Shown here: positions 36,507-44,783 of the stretch, piece by piece
How the letters are laid out: each line of letters opens with the position of its first letter
Numbering within the stretch: position 1 is the stretch's first letter
From: Spirochaetota bacterium
GTDB lineage: Bacteria > Spirochaetota > UBA4802 > JAFGDQ01
Length of the DNA stretch: 58,537 nucleotides
Assembly: GCA_016934735.1 (NCBI GenBank)
Contig: JAFGSG010000140.1
Span: 1-58,537 of the forward strand
Reading direction: 5' to 3'
The notes under the pieces: model-generated
Database searches by the model: none
The model's input: only the letters and a program-made list of their open reading frames with translations
What the model was told of the DNA's origin: nothing
Translations under genes and position numbers: made by a program

Positions 36507-37592
36507 ATGTCAAGAATTTATAATTTTGCTGCAGGGCCTTCTATTCTTCCGCTGCCGGCACTTGAAGAAGCGGCAAAGAAGATGGTGGACTATGAAGGCA
36601 CTGGCATGTCACTGGTTGAGATGAGCCACAGGGGGAAAGTATATGACAAGGTTCATAAGGAAACAGTTGCCATGGCCAAGGAGATCCTTTCGATCCCGGA
36701 CGATTTTACTGTCCTTTTACTGCAGGGAGGAGCAACCCTTCAGTTCGGAATGATCCCTATGGCATTTTTGAAAAGCGGTATGACAGCAGACTATGTAATA
36801 ACCGGTTCATGGGCAAAGAAAGCCTTAGATGATGCAAAGATAATCGGCAAAGTCAATGTTGTATGGGATGGGAAAGCAGATAATTATATAAAGATACCGG
36901 CTCTAAGCGAGCTTAAATTTTCCGGAAATGCGGCATATGTCCATATCTGTTCCAATGAGACTATCGGGGGCATTCAGTGGCAGGAATTTCCGGATACAGG
37001 CAATGTGCCTCTAATCGCCGACATGTCCTCGGAAATAATGTCGCGTACATTGCCCTGGGATAAGTTTTCAATGATTTATGCAGGAGCGCAGAAGAATCTG
37101 GCTCCGGCAGGTATGACTTTTGTAGTAATCAGAAAAAGCTTTCTTGAAAAGGCAAGGAAGGATTTGCCTGTCTATTTAAGATATGATGTTCATGCGGGTG
37201 ATGATTCTCTTTACAATACCCCTCCGACTTTTTCAATATGGATGGCAAATTTGAATTTTAAATGGATTAACTCTATCGGCGGAATGAAAGAGATTGAAAA
37301 ACGAAGAGATGAGAAGGCCAAATTTGTTTATGATATTATCGACGGGAGTAAGGGGTATTACAGATGCCCTGTCGATGTCAACTGCAGGTCCAAGATGAAT
37401 ATTGTATGGAGGCTCAAAACAGAGGATCTGGAAAATTCGTTTATTTCGCAAGCGGAAAAGGCCGGGCTATCCGGACTTAAAGGGCACAGGTCTGTAGGCG
37501 GATGCAGAGCTTCTATTTATAATGCAATGCCTGTTGAAGGAGCAAAGGCGCTCGCTGACTTCATGAACGACTTTATGAAAAAGAACGGATAG
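36507..37592 (+). CDS. serC: Phosphoserine aminotransferase
   Basis: A 361-residue PLP aminotransferase of serine biosynthesis. The opening IYNFAAGPSILP is the SerC hallmark, LLLQGGATLQFGMIP binds the cofactor phosphate, and YAGAQKNLAPAGMT holds the lysine that forms the Schiff base (about residue 196). GHRSVGGCRASIYNA near the C-terminus is also typical. Start taken at ATG 36507; the GGAGG ahead is 15 bases away, a long spacing. The 247-base gap before it shows nothing else. No other serine gene is present. Confidence 0.95.
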   Translation: MSRIYNFAAGPSILPLPALEEAAKKMVDYEGTGMSLVEMSHRGKVYDKVHKETVAMAKEILSIPDDFTVLLLQGGATLQFGMIPMAFLKSGMTADYVITGSWAKKALDDAKIIGKVNVVWDGKADNYIKIPALSELKFSGNAAYVHICSNETIGGIQWQEFPDTGNVPLIADMSSEIMSRTLPWDKFSMIYAGAQKNLAPAGMTFVVIRKSFLEKARKDLPVYLRYDVHAGDDSLYNTPPTFSIWMANLNFKWINSIGGMKEIEKRRDEKAKFVYDIIDGSKGYYRCPVDVNCRSKMNIVWRLKTEDLENSFISQAEKAGLSGLKGHRSVGGCRASIYNAMPVEGAKALADFMNDFMKKNG

Positions 37593-37604
37593 AATTTGTA
37601 TCCG
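37586..37604 (+). terminator. Weak hairpin at the end of serC
   Basis: CGGATA-gaatttg-TATCCG (37586-37604) overlaps the stop codon and is followed by a short GATTTTG tract. A weak terminator at best. Confidence 0.3.
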
Positions 37605-37666
37605 GATTTTGCATTGCATTTATACCTGTAATTGATAGGAACAATTATAAATAATTTAATTGCTTA

Positions 37667-38035
37667 ATGTTGAACACTATGGCCAAAACCAATATTGAGG
37701 ATAGTCGTAAACCCTGGGGATACTATGATGTCCTGTCAGACGGGAAGGATTATAAGGTTAAAAGAATAACAGTCCATCCGGGCAGGCGGCTTAGCTATCA
37801 GTGTCATAAAATGCGGGATGAGCACTGGTTTGTTGTCATAGGTGCTGGTATAGTTACAATGGACGGCAAAGAAACGGAATTGAAGGCAGGGCAGTCGGTC
37901 AACATAATGAAAGGCATTGCCCACAGAATCAAAAATATCGGCCAAGATGATCTTGTCTTTATTGAAATTCAGACAGGTGATTACTTCGGCGAAGACGATA
38001 TAGAACGGCTTGAAGATGATTTTGGAAGAGTCTAA
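37667..38035 (+). CDS. Mannose-6-phosphate isomerase-type cupin
   Basis: A 122-residue stand-alone cupin matching the C-terminal isomerase domain of ManC/type II phosphomannose isomerases. SYQCHKMRDEHWFVVIGAG holds the metal-binding His/Glu set, and IAHRIKNIG and EIQTGDYFGEDDIERLEDD close the domain. It may isomerise fructose-6-phosphate and mannose-6-phosphate, or regulate such a step. Either ATG 37667 or 37679 (MAKTNIED) could start it; neither has a strong ribosome site. It lies between serC and an ABC cluster. Confidence 0.88.
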   Translation: MLNTMAKTNIEDSRKPWGYYDVLSDGKDYKVKRITVHPGRRLSYQCHKMRDEHWFVVIGAGIVTMDGKETELKAGQSVNIMKGIAHRIKNIGQDDLVFIEIQTGDYFGEDDIERLEDDFGRV

Positions 38036-38070
38036 ATTTAAAATAATTTATTTCGGAGGGCTTAAGACTG

Positions 38071-39000
38071 ATGATAAGCGTTACAGATTTATCAAAGAAT
38101 TACGGCGAAGTCCGCGCTGTGAACAATATTTCTTTTACAATTAAGACCGGCGAGATCACAGGACTTCTCGGACCTAACGGCGCTGGAAAATCCACGACAC
38201 TTAGAATGCTTACCTGCTATCTTAAACCTACATCGGGGAGAATCTGTGTCGGAGATTACTACGCGGACGAGGATCCGGACGGAGTCAGAAGCATAATCGG
38301 CTATCTGCCGGAATCCGCGCCGATCTACGGTGACATGATAGTATACGATTACCTGGATTATATAAGGAGTATACGCGGTATTGAAAAAAGCAGAATTAAG
38401 GAAATTGCGGATATATGCGGACTTAATGAAATGATGCACAAGAATGTTTCCGATCTTTCCAAGGGATACAAACAGAGGGTTGGGCTCGCTCATGCGATGA
38501 TATCTGATCCGGATATACTCATCCTGGATGAACCAACCAGCGGGCTTGATCCGAACCAGATTATTGAAATAAGAAAGCTAATCAAAGAGATAGGCAAAGA
38601 GAAAACGGTTATACTCTCAACGCATATACTCTCGGAGGTCGAAGCTACCTGCGATAGGGTTATCATTATAGATAAAGGCGAAATTGTAGCTGATAACCGT
38701 ACTGCTGAATTAAAAGCTTCGCAGGGAACAGCTTCTAAAATATCCATAAAAGCTGCCAATGTAGACTTCGATTCTTTAAGCAGCGCATTAAGGAATATAA
38801 AAGGAGTAAAAGACGTTGCAAGGGGAGACGATAAAGAATTAACATCTGCGGTAATTCTCGCTGCAGCTGATGAAGAAATAAGGCCGGAGATATTTAAAAT
38901 GCTGAGCGATAAAGGATGGCCGCTTTATGAGATGGTTAAGGAAACCCGTTCACTTGAAAATGTGTTCAGAGAATTAACAAAAGGAGGGAACGATGAGTAA
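38071..39000 (+). CDS. ABC transporter ATP-binding protein (GldA-like)
   Basis: A 309-residue ABC ATPase. Walker A GPNGAGKS (about residues 34-41), signature LSKGYKQR, Walker B and D-loop LDEPTSGLD and the switch H in LSTHILSEVE are intact. The C-terminal 100 residues form the extra domain found in GldA/CcmA-type exporters. It powers the ABC-2 permease encoded next. CGGAGGGC lies about 10 bases upstream. It overlaps the permease gene by 8 bases and opens a four-gene operon. Confidence 0.93.
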   Translation: MISVTDLSKNYGEVRAVNNISFTIKTGEITGLLGPNGAGKSTTLRMLTCYLKPTSGRICVGDYYADEDPDGVRSIIGYLPESAPIYGDMIVYDYLDYIRSIRGIEKSRIKEIADICGLNEMMHKNVSDLSKGYKQRVGLAHAMISDPDILILDEPTSGLDPNQIIEIRKLIKEIGKEKTVILSTHILSEVEATCDRVIIIDKGEIVADNRTAELKASQGTASKISIKAANVDFDSLSSALRNIKGVKDVARGDDKELTSAVILAAADEEIRPEIFKMLSDKGWPLYEMVKETRSLENVFRELTKGGNDE

Positions 39001-39766
39001 TAATAATGAAACAATGCCGGCAAATATAAATAAAAAATTTATACATGTAATTAAAAGTGTTTTTCAAAAAGCTTTTATTATAATGAAAAAGGAGTTAATG
39101 TCATATTATTCGACTCCGATTGCGTATATTGTAATCACCGTGTTTTTAGTGGTAACAGGGTGGTTTTTCTTTTCAACATTCTTTATTTTTAATCAGGCGG
39201 AACTCAGGGAGTTTTTTAAACTCCTGCCCATAATCTTTTCGTTTATAATTCCTGCTGTTACAATGCGCCTGTTTGCCGAAGAGAAGCACACGGGCAGTTT
39301 TGAGATAATAATGACACTGCCCGTCTCTCTTACTGACGTGGTTGTAGGCAAGCTTTTTGCCGGGATAGTATTTACAGCGAGCATGCTTGCTCCTACTCTT
39401 ATTTATATAGTTTCAATTGCCATAGTAGGGTCACCTGATGCTGGCCCCATGGTCGGCGGTTATTTCGGAGCGGTTCTGCTGGGGGGAGCATTCTCGTCAA
39501 TCGGCATACTGGCCTCTTCCATCACAAAAAATCAGATAATCGCGTTCATTATAGGCATGATATTCTGCCTCATCCTGACTTTAATCGACAAGTTTTTATT
39601 CTTTCTCCCGGCATCACTGCTTAATTTTGCGGAATATCTGAGTGCTGATTATCATTTTAAAAATTTTGCGAAAGGCATAATAGATTTAAGAGATTTAATA
39701 TACTTTGTTTCTGTTATGGCTATCGGAGTTTTGGGTACAGTCCAGATTCTTGAGGAAAGGAGATAA
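38993..39766 (+). CDS. ABC-2 family permease (GldF-like)
   Basis: A 257-residue membrane protein with six predicted helices: the first starts near residue 40 (TPIAYIVITVFLVVTGWFFF) and the others lie around 85, 120, 150, 185 and 235. It carries the motif SFIIPAVTMRLFAEEKHTGS, diagnostic of ABC-2/GldF permeases. It couples to the ATPase just upstream (8-base overlap) and to the GldG-like protein 6 bases downstream. The substrate of this subfamily is unknown; in Bacteroidota GldAFG supports gliding, but homologues are widespread in non-gliders. Confidence 0.9.
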   Translation: MSNNNETMPANINKKFIHVIKSVFQKAFIIMKKELMSYYSTPIAYIVITVFLVVTGWFFFSTFFIFNQAELREFFKLLPIIFSFIIPAVTMRLFAEEKHTGSFEIIMTLPVSLTDVVVGKLFAGIVFTASMLAPTLIYIVSIAIVGSPDAGPMVGGYFGAVLLGGAFSSIGILASSITKNQIIAFIIGMIFCLILTLIDKFLFFLPASLLNFAEYLSADYHFKNFAKGIIDLRDLIYFVSVMAIGVLGTVQILEERR

Positions 39767-39772
39767 CCGGCC

Positions 39773-41857
39773 ATGAAGATTAAAGAAATATTAAATCTTA
39801 TAAAAGTATTTTTAATAAAAAGAAACAGGATTATCCTTAATCTAATAATAATTATGTTAGTCAACCTTGTCGGCATTACGCTTAATTTTAAATGCGACTT
39901 AACAAGGAACAATGCGTATTCGCTTTCGGAAATAAGCAAAGAGGTTGTTTCCAACCTGGCGGATCCGCTTACTGTTAAAGTATTCTTTTCGGATAATCTG
40001 CCTGCTCCGTATAATTCTGTACAGCGATATCTTTATGATCTTATGGAAGAATATGCGGGAGCCGCAAATAATAATTTCAATTATGAAATTGTGGATGTTG
40101 AAAAGGAGAAAGATAAAGTATCTGATTTCGGTATAAGCCCCATACAGGTAAAGGAAATTGCGAGCGATCAGTTAAAATTCCGAAATGCTTATATGGGCCT
40201 TACTCTTGTACACGGTGATCTTATTGAAAAGCTGAATTCAATAACTGAAGCCGACGGCCTTGAATATCGTATTACCACTGCGGTAAAAAAGATGACAGGC
40301 AAGATGAGTATTTTAAGCAGTCTTGACCATCCGATAAAGATTACGCTTTATGCGAGCAGCAATCTGCCTATTTCCGGCAATCAGAACTTAGAGAAAAAGG
40401 TAGCGGACATTGTAAAGAAGGCAAACGAAGAAAACTATAATAAGCTGGAATTTCATTATGTTGACAGCGTGAAAAACAATGAGGCGCTGAAAATAGCCGA
40501 AGGCTATGGAGTTGTAAAATTGAAGTGGCCGGCCATGCGTACTCCTGAAGGCCAGGTTGTTAAGAGCGGCGAAGGGCTTATCGGCCTTGTTGTCGAGATC
40601 GATGATAAGTTCGAAGTTATTCAGCTTCTTTCAAGATCAATATTCGGTCAGTACATGGTGGGGAACATGGAAGGCCTGAAAGAAAGCCTCAATAAGGCTA
40701 TTGACAATGTCATCAATAATAATCCAAGTATCGGCTATGCAATAGGTCATGATGAAAGAAATATTAACGATTCCGAGGAGGGAGCCGGTAACTTTAAATC
40801 CATGCTTTCGGATATGTATGATCTTAAGGACGTTGATCTCAGTAAGGATAATATTCCTGAAGATATTAACACTCTGGTAATAAACGGCCCAAAAAGCGAA
40901 TATCCTGAACATGAACTCTTTAAGATTGACCAGTTTATCATGAATGGAAAATCCATTCTTTTCCTTGTAGATTCCTTTCAGGAGATCAGGGATCCCCAAT
41001 TCAGCAGGTTCGGCGGCGGAAGGCCGTTCGTACTTCCAATTAATAACGGTATTGACAAACTATTGTCTCATTACGGCGTTACAGTAAACAAGGACATTGT
41101 GCTTGATCAGAAATGCTATAAATCAACACAGCAGGATTTAGGATCAATGGATATATATTATGTTCCTTTAATACAGAATGAAGGACTTAATAAAGATAAT
41201 GTAATAACCGGTTCTTTAAAGACCATGCTTTGGCCCAAGGGATCTTCTGTAACGGTTAATCAGGAAATAGTCAAGGAAATGGGTATTAAGGATTCTATAC
41301 TTGTTGCCTCGTCAGACAACAGCTGGCTTATGCAGGGAAGAATAGACTTTATGCCTTTCGGTATGAGTCCGCCTGCGGATAAATCGCAGATGTCAAAACG
41401 CAACCTTGCTGTGCTGCTGGAAGGACAATTCGAGAGCTATTTTAAAGGAAAAGCAAAACCGGCAGAACCTGCGGGTAAAGAGAAAAAAGCCGGAATGAAG
41501 GATCCGGCGATTAAAGCGTCCGAAGTAATCGAGAAAGCCTTAAAGCCGGCGAAGATAATTGTTGCGGGCTCTTCTGAAATTTCATTGTCAAACATAGTGG
41601 AAAAGGACGGGAAATCCCTGAACGCTGTATTTTTACATAACGCGCTGGATTATTTATCAGGCGACGACAAAACTCCCGTAATGAGGAGTAAGGGTATTGA
41701 CTATAATCCTCTGAAAGACAAGGGCGAGAACATTAAGATATTTATCAAACTCTTTAATATCGCAGGTCTGCCGATCTGTGTTATACTTGTCGGAATAATT
41801 GTATGGAGGATGAGGGAAAGAAGAAAAAAGAGAATAATGGAGGACTTTTCCAGATGA
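39773..41857 (+). CDS. GldG-like ABC auxiliary protein
   Basis: A 694-residue protein of the ABC-transporter auxiliary (GldG) family. A transmembrane helix near residues 20-38 is followed by NNAYSLSEISKEVVSNLADPLTVKVFFSDNLP, the family start, then an IFT52/GldG-type alpha/beta domain (about 320-480, with ILFLVDSF) and a second helix at the very C-terminus (about 665-682) before a basic tail. About 95 residues before it a Lys/Pro/Ala-rich linker interrupts the fold. It overlaps the DUF4340 gene by 4 bases. Confidence 0.88.
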   Translation: MKIKEILNLIKVFLIKRNRIILNLIIIMLVNLVGITLNFKCDLTRNNAYSLSEISKEVVSNLADPLTVKVFFSDNLPAPYNSVQRYLYDLMEEYAGAANNNFNYEIVDVEKEKDKVSDFGISPIQVKEIASDQLKFRNAYMGLTLVHGDLIEKLNSITEADGLEYRITTAVKKMTGKMSILSSLDHPIKITLYASSNLPISGNQNLEKKVADIVKKANEENYNKLEFHYVDSVKNNEALKIAEGYGVVKLKWPAMRTPEGQVVKSGEGLIGLVVEIDDKFEVIQLLSRSIFGQYMVGNMEGLKESLNKAIDNVINNNPSIGYAIGHDERNINDSEEGAGNFKSMLSDMYDLKDVDLSKDNIPEDINTLVINGPKSEYPEHELFKIDQFIMNGKSILFLVDSFQEIRDPQFSRFGGGRPFVLPINNGIDKLLSHYGVTVNKDIVLDQKCYKSTQQDLGSMDIYYVPLIQNEGLNKDNVITGSLKTMLWPKGSSVTVNQEIVKEMGIKDSILVASSDNSWLMQGRIDFMPFGMSPPADKSQMSKRNLAVLLEGQFESYFKGKAKPAEPAGKEKKAGMKDPAIKASEVIEKALKPAKIIVAGSSEISLSNIVEKDGKSLNAVFLHNALDYLSGDDKTPVMRSKGIDYNPLKDKGENIKIFIKLFNIAGLPICVILVGIIVWRMRERRKKRIMEDFSR

Positions 41858-42867
41858 TGAATTTTATAAATGCCGTTAAGGAATTGAAAAACAGAAGAAT
41901 AATTGTAAGCCTTGGGATTATTGTTGTTCTTGCGCTTATTCTTTTGCTGTCAGGAAAAGATAAGAGATCTGGGGATATTCCAAAGATCAAGTCGTTTGAC
42001 ACTGCAGACGAGATAATTATCGCGAAGAGCAGTAAACAGATAAAATTATATAAGAAAGATGATAAATGGTTCATCGATGAGCAGGCTTATCCCGCGGACA
42101 AACATATTTTAGAGAAGTTCGAGAAGGATTTGAAAGAGCTCGATATAACGGATTTCATTACAAAGGAGCCGTATCTCGCAAAATATGAACTTAATCCCGA
42201 GAAAGCGGTCAGGGTTACTGCCAGCAGCAAGGGAAAAATACAAAGGGATGTTTTAATCGGGAAAGCGAGCCCTACTTTTCGGAGCGCTTACATCAAATTT
42301 ACGGATGATCCCAGAGTATATCTTGCGAGCGGCAATCTTTCGGATACTTTTAATAAAAGTGTCGGCGATCTGAGGGAAAAGCAGATTTACAAAGTGGAAC
42401 GTGATGAGATCGTTTACTTTGAACTTTTATACGGCGGCAAACTCAGCTTTGAAAAGAAAATAGAGGAAATAGAAGAAGAGGCTGATTCGCAGGATACAAA
42501 AGAAAATGATAAACAGGAGGAAAAAAAGACAACAAAAGTTGAGACGTGGATATGCAGAGAATACAGGAATACTGCGATTGATAAAAACAAAGTAGATTCT
42601 TTTGTAACATCCTTCGGTACAATAAATGCGGATTCGTATCCTGATGTTAAAAAAAAGGAAGTTAAGGAACTGGTTTGCCTTATAAAAGCGAAAGCATACA
42701 ATAAAGATATTGAATTAAGGATACATAAAAAAGATAAAGAAAATTATCTTTGCACATCTTCCGAATCGCCGTATGTTTTCACGCTTCGCGAGGGAGATGC
42801 TAAAAAGTTTTTTAAAAAATTAGCTGACTTTAAACAGAATGCTGCTAAAAAAATAAAGTCAGATTAA
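41854..42867 (+). CDS. DUF4340 protein of the GldG cluster
   Basis: A 337-residue membrane-anchored protein. One N-terminal helix (about residues 17-32) is followed by repeated strand modules such as IIIAKSSKQIKLYKKDDKWFIDE and VLIGKASPTF, the DUF4340 pattern that regularly accompanies GldFG-type ABC systems. A charged low-complexity insertion (about residues 203-225, DTKENDKQEEKK) lies in the middle. The ATG at 41854 overlaps the stop of the upstream gene (ATGATGA) with GGAGG 10 bases upstream; the longer frame to 41803 is a shadow of the previous gene. Last gene of the operon. Confidence 0.88.
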   Translation: MMNFINAVKELKNRRIIVSLGIIVVLALILLLSGKDKRSGDIPKIKSFDTADEIIIAKSSKQIKLYKKDDKWFIDEQAYPADKHILEKFEKDLKELDITDFITKEPYLAKYELNPEKAVRVTASSKGKIQRDVLIGKASPTFRSAYIKFTDDPRVYLASGNLSDTFNKSVGDLREKQIYKVERDEIVYFELLYGGKLSFEKKIEEIEEEADSQDTKENDKQEEKKTTKVETWICREYRNTAIDKNKVDSFVTSFGTINADSYPDVKKKEVKELVCLIKAKAYNKDIELRIHKKDKENYLCTSSESPYVFTLREGDAKKFFKKLADFKQNAAKKIKSD

Positions 42868-42897
42868 TACTTCTGTTTTATCTATCAAATAAATTAG

Positions 42898-42949
42898 CGC
42901 AAAGAACGCAATGTTTATCAGGGGAAAATATATTTTGGCGTTCTTTGCG
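42898..42949. repeat. Inverted repeat CGCAAAGAACGC
   Basis: CGCAAAGAACGC (42898-42909) and its exact reverse complement (42938-42949) form a 12-bp stem around a 28-base loop, just after the ABC operon. A TTGCGTTCTTTG-type word of this sort is known in dispersed repeats of several phyla (from memory). It may end the operon's mRNA or be a mobile repeat. Confidence 0.55.
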
Positions 42950-43034
42950 TTACAAATTAGCCTGATCTGCCGGAATCACCAATATATCCAAATCAAAATT
43001 AATTTTAAAAATATTAAAAAATGATTTGATATTT

Positions 43035-43064
43035 TTGGAAAGTATGCCTATCTTCGTATATAAT
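43035..43064 (+). promoter_or_regulatory. Promoter of the RRM gene
   Basis: TTGGAA (43035-43040) and a perfect TATAAT (43059-43064) are 18 bases apart. The expected transcript starts near 43071, giving a leader of about 260 bases before the RRM gene, unusually long for this window. Confidence 0.55.
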
Positions 43065-43176
43065 TGATATAGTGTTAATATAAACACTTATTCATTGCAA
43101 AGGCGCGGTCTCTAAACGCATCTTTCCTCCTTAAATGGAGCGTCCTAAAAGAAAGCGGATATGTTTAATTTAAAAA

Positions 43177-43328
43177 CTCTCCTTAATTTAACGGAAACGC
43201 AATGAAAAGCATTCTCTATATTAAACTATCAATGTAGTTTTTGGAACGAAGTTCATTCCCGGCCTTTTACTGATGGTATAATCCGGAATCTTCGCTTTTC
43301 ATTAAACTAAATATCATATTAAGGAGAG
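43177..43328 (+). promoter_or_regulatory. Structured leader able to sequester the RRM gene's ribosome site
   Basis: CTCTCCTTAAT (43177-43187) is the exact reverse complement of ATTAAGGAGAG (43318-43328), which contains the ribosome binding site. Nested inside, AATGAAAAGC (43201-43210) pairs perfectly with GCTTTTCATT (43294-43303). Further in, AAACTA (43223-43228) pairs with TAGTTT (43235-43240), and CGAAG..ATTCCCGG (43247-43262) pairs, with bulges, with CCGGAATCTTCG (43283-43294). The helices are compatible and form a junction. An earlier CTCCTTA (43127-43133) could also pair with the site. This suggests control by temperature, autoregulation or a ligand; it matches no riboswitch I know. Confidence 0.6.
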
Positions 43329-43332
43329 CATA

Positions 43333-43701
43333 ATGAATATTTATGCGGGCAATTTGTCATATGAAGTGACAGAAGAAGATCTTCAAAGCGCGTTTCAGGC
43401 TTTCGGCCAGGTTGAATCTGTAAACGTTATCAAGGACAGGTTCAGCGGTGAATCAAGGGGTTTCGGATTTGTTGAAATGCCTTCAAAGGAAGAAGGAAAG
43501 GCCGCGATCGAAGGTCTTAACGGCACTCAGATGAAAGGCAAAAGTATTACCGTAAACGAAGCAAAGCCAAAGAGTAATGACCGCGACAGAGGCGGCAGAG
43601 GCGGCGGTGGCGGAAGACGCGGCGGCGGTGGCGGCTACGGCGGTGGCGGACGCAGCGGCGGCGGTGGCGGCTACGGCGGTGGCGGAAGAAGACGCTACTA
43701 A
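43333..43701 (+). CDS. RRM RNA-binding protein with Gly/Arg-rich tail
   Basis: A 122-residue single-RRM protein. RNP2 is IYAGNL (residues 3-8) and RNP1 is RGFGFVEM (42-49), with the aromatic residues that stack on RNA present. After about residue 85 the tail is almost all Gly, Arg and Tyr, in RGG/GGYGGGG blocks. The build is that of cyanobacterial Rbp cold-induced RNA-binding proteins and eukaryotic glycine-rich proteins. AAGGAGAG precedes the ATG and is the target of the structured leader. A terminator follows, so it is monocistronic. Confidence 0.95.
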   Translation: MNIYAGNLSYEVTEEDLQSAFQAFGQVESVNVIKDRFSGESRGFGFVEMPSKEEGKAAIEGLNGTQMKGKSITVNEAKPKSNDRDRGGRGGGGGRRGGGGGYGGGGRSGGGGGYGGGGRRRY

Positions 43702-43725
43702 GTATAATAAATCTGAATCAAACAG

Positions 43726-43762
43726 ACAGCCTGCGGTTTAAAATTCCGCGGGCTGTTTTTTA
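43726..43762 (+). terminator. Rho-independent terminator of the RRM gene
   Basis: ACAGCCTGCGG (43726-43736) pairs with CCGCGGGCTGT (43746-43756), with one mismatch, across a 9-base loop, followed by a T-run (43756-43761). Confidence 0.85.
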
Positions 43763-43805
43763 GCATAACGGTATTTTTTGAATCAAAAGCATTCATATTT
43801 TACTG

Positions 43806-44015
43806 ATCTGAGTAAAGATTAATAATTGCTAAACAGTAGAAGAGTGTATCTGGGGCCAGATCAAAAATTTTTTAGCCTGCAAAGGCAGCATCTGAGCTTA
43901 GATGAATACCTTCTGAGTATGTGAATAGTGCATCTGATGTTAGATAATTTTTATCTGCCTTAAGATATTATTCGGCTGACTGCAGATATGCTTTGCCAAT
44001 ACGCAGATAATAAAT
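43806..44015. repeat. Array of dyad cores with an exact 42-bp period
   Basis: Five 14-bp cores start at 43806, 43848, 43890, 43932 and 43974: ATCTGAGTAAAGAT, ATCTGGGGCCAGAT, ATCTGAGCTTAGAT, ATCTGATGTTAGAT and a degenerate GGCTGACTGCAGAT. All are exactly 42 bases apart and share ATCTG and AGAT ends with a variable centre. Weaker copies sit at +21 (best at 43953, ATCTGCCTTAAGAT), so the base period may be 21. On the minus strand one frame reads seven-residue units such as YLTSDAL and HLSSDAA but has in-frame stops, so a decayed coding repeat is possible. It lies between the ends of two convergent genes. Confidence 0.6.
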
Positions 44016-44042
44016 AGATTATAAATTCTGAGAGAGTGCGCG

Positions 44043-44783
44043 CTATTTTAGCGCTTCGTAAAGCACAATACCAGCCGCGACTGCGGCATTAAGTGAAGCA
44101 ATATTCCCCTGTAAAGGAATGGCAGCCGTGAAGTCGCATTTTGTTTCCGTGAGATTGCGCATGCCTGTGCCTTCGCTTCCGATTATAATTACAGCCGGCT
44201 TGTATTCCTTAAGTCTGTCCAGTTCGAAGCTCCCTTCGCCCGATGTGCCGATTATCCAGAACCCGGCTTCTTTTGCGCTGTCGAGAAATGCAGCAGCATT
44301 CGGTACAGTGTAGACCGGAAGGTACGCGGTCGCTCCGGATGAAGTTTTTGCCGCTGTCGGGGTGACGCCTGCCGAATGGTCTCTTGTAAGTATTACGCCG
44401 CGTCCGCCAAGAGCTTCGGTGGTGCGTATGATGGAGCCGACATTATGAGGGTCAGTTAGCTGGTCAAGAAGCAGAAGAATGCCTTTCTGCCCGCTGACAT
44501 TCGCTAGAAAATCCCGCAAATCTGGATTGCCGGTTCTGCCTGCGTCGCTGCCGGCAATTTCAAGAACAACACCCTGGTGTCTTGATGAAGGTTCAAATCT
44601 GAACAGGACTTCCTTTTCGCAGAAATAGATTTTTATGTGTTTCTCTTTCGCGCTGTATATAATTGTATCTATAATCTTGCCGTGTGCGCTTTTGGAAACA
44701 TGGAGAACAGCGTTCCCTGCTTTTATTTGCCGCAGATATTCCAGCACGCTGTTGCGGCCGTAAATTATTTCTTTTTTTTCCAC
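44043..44783 (-). CDS. rlmB: 23S rRNA (guanosine-2'-O-)-methyltransferase RlmB
   Basis: A 246-residue SPOUT-class TrmH-family methyltransferase that modifies 23S rRNA (G2251 in E. coli). The N-terminal substrate-binding domain starts IIYGRNSVLEYL. The knotted SAM-binding fold shows DQLTDPHNVGSIIRT, IIGSEGTGMR and SLNAAVAAGIVLYE, the three family motifs. TrmH-type tRNA methyltransferase is the alternative; the N-terminal domain favours RlmB. It overlaps cysS by 19 bases, a pair often found together. Confidence 0.93.
   Translation of the reverse strand: MEKKEIIYGRNSVLEYLRQIKAGNAVLHVSKSAHGKIIDTIIYSAKEKHIKIYFCEKEVLFRFEPSSRHQGVVLEIAGSDAGRTGNPDLRDFLANVSGQKGILLLLDQLTDPHNVGSIIRTTEALGGRGVILTRDHSAGVTPTAAKTSSGATAYLPVYTVPNAAAFLDSAKEAGFWIIGTSGEGSFELDRLKEYKPAVIIIGSEGTGMRNLTETKCDFTAAIPLQGNIASLNAAVAAGIVLYEALK

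Noticed and set aside
43806-44015. CRISPR array
   Set aside because: The repeats are only 14 bases with variable centres, weak copies lie within the intervals, and no cas gene is nearby.
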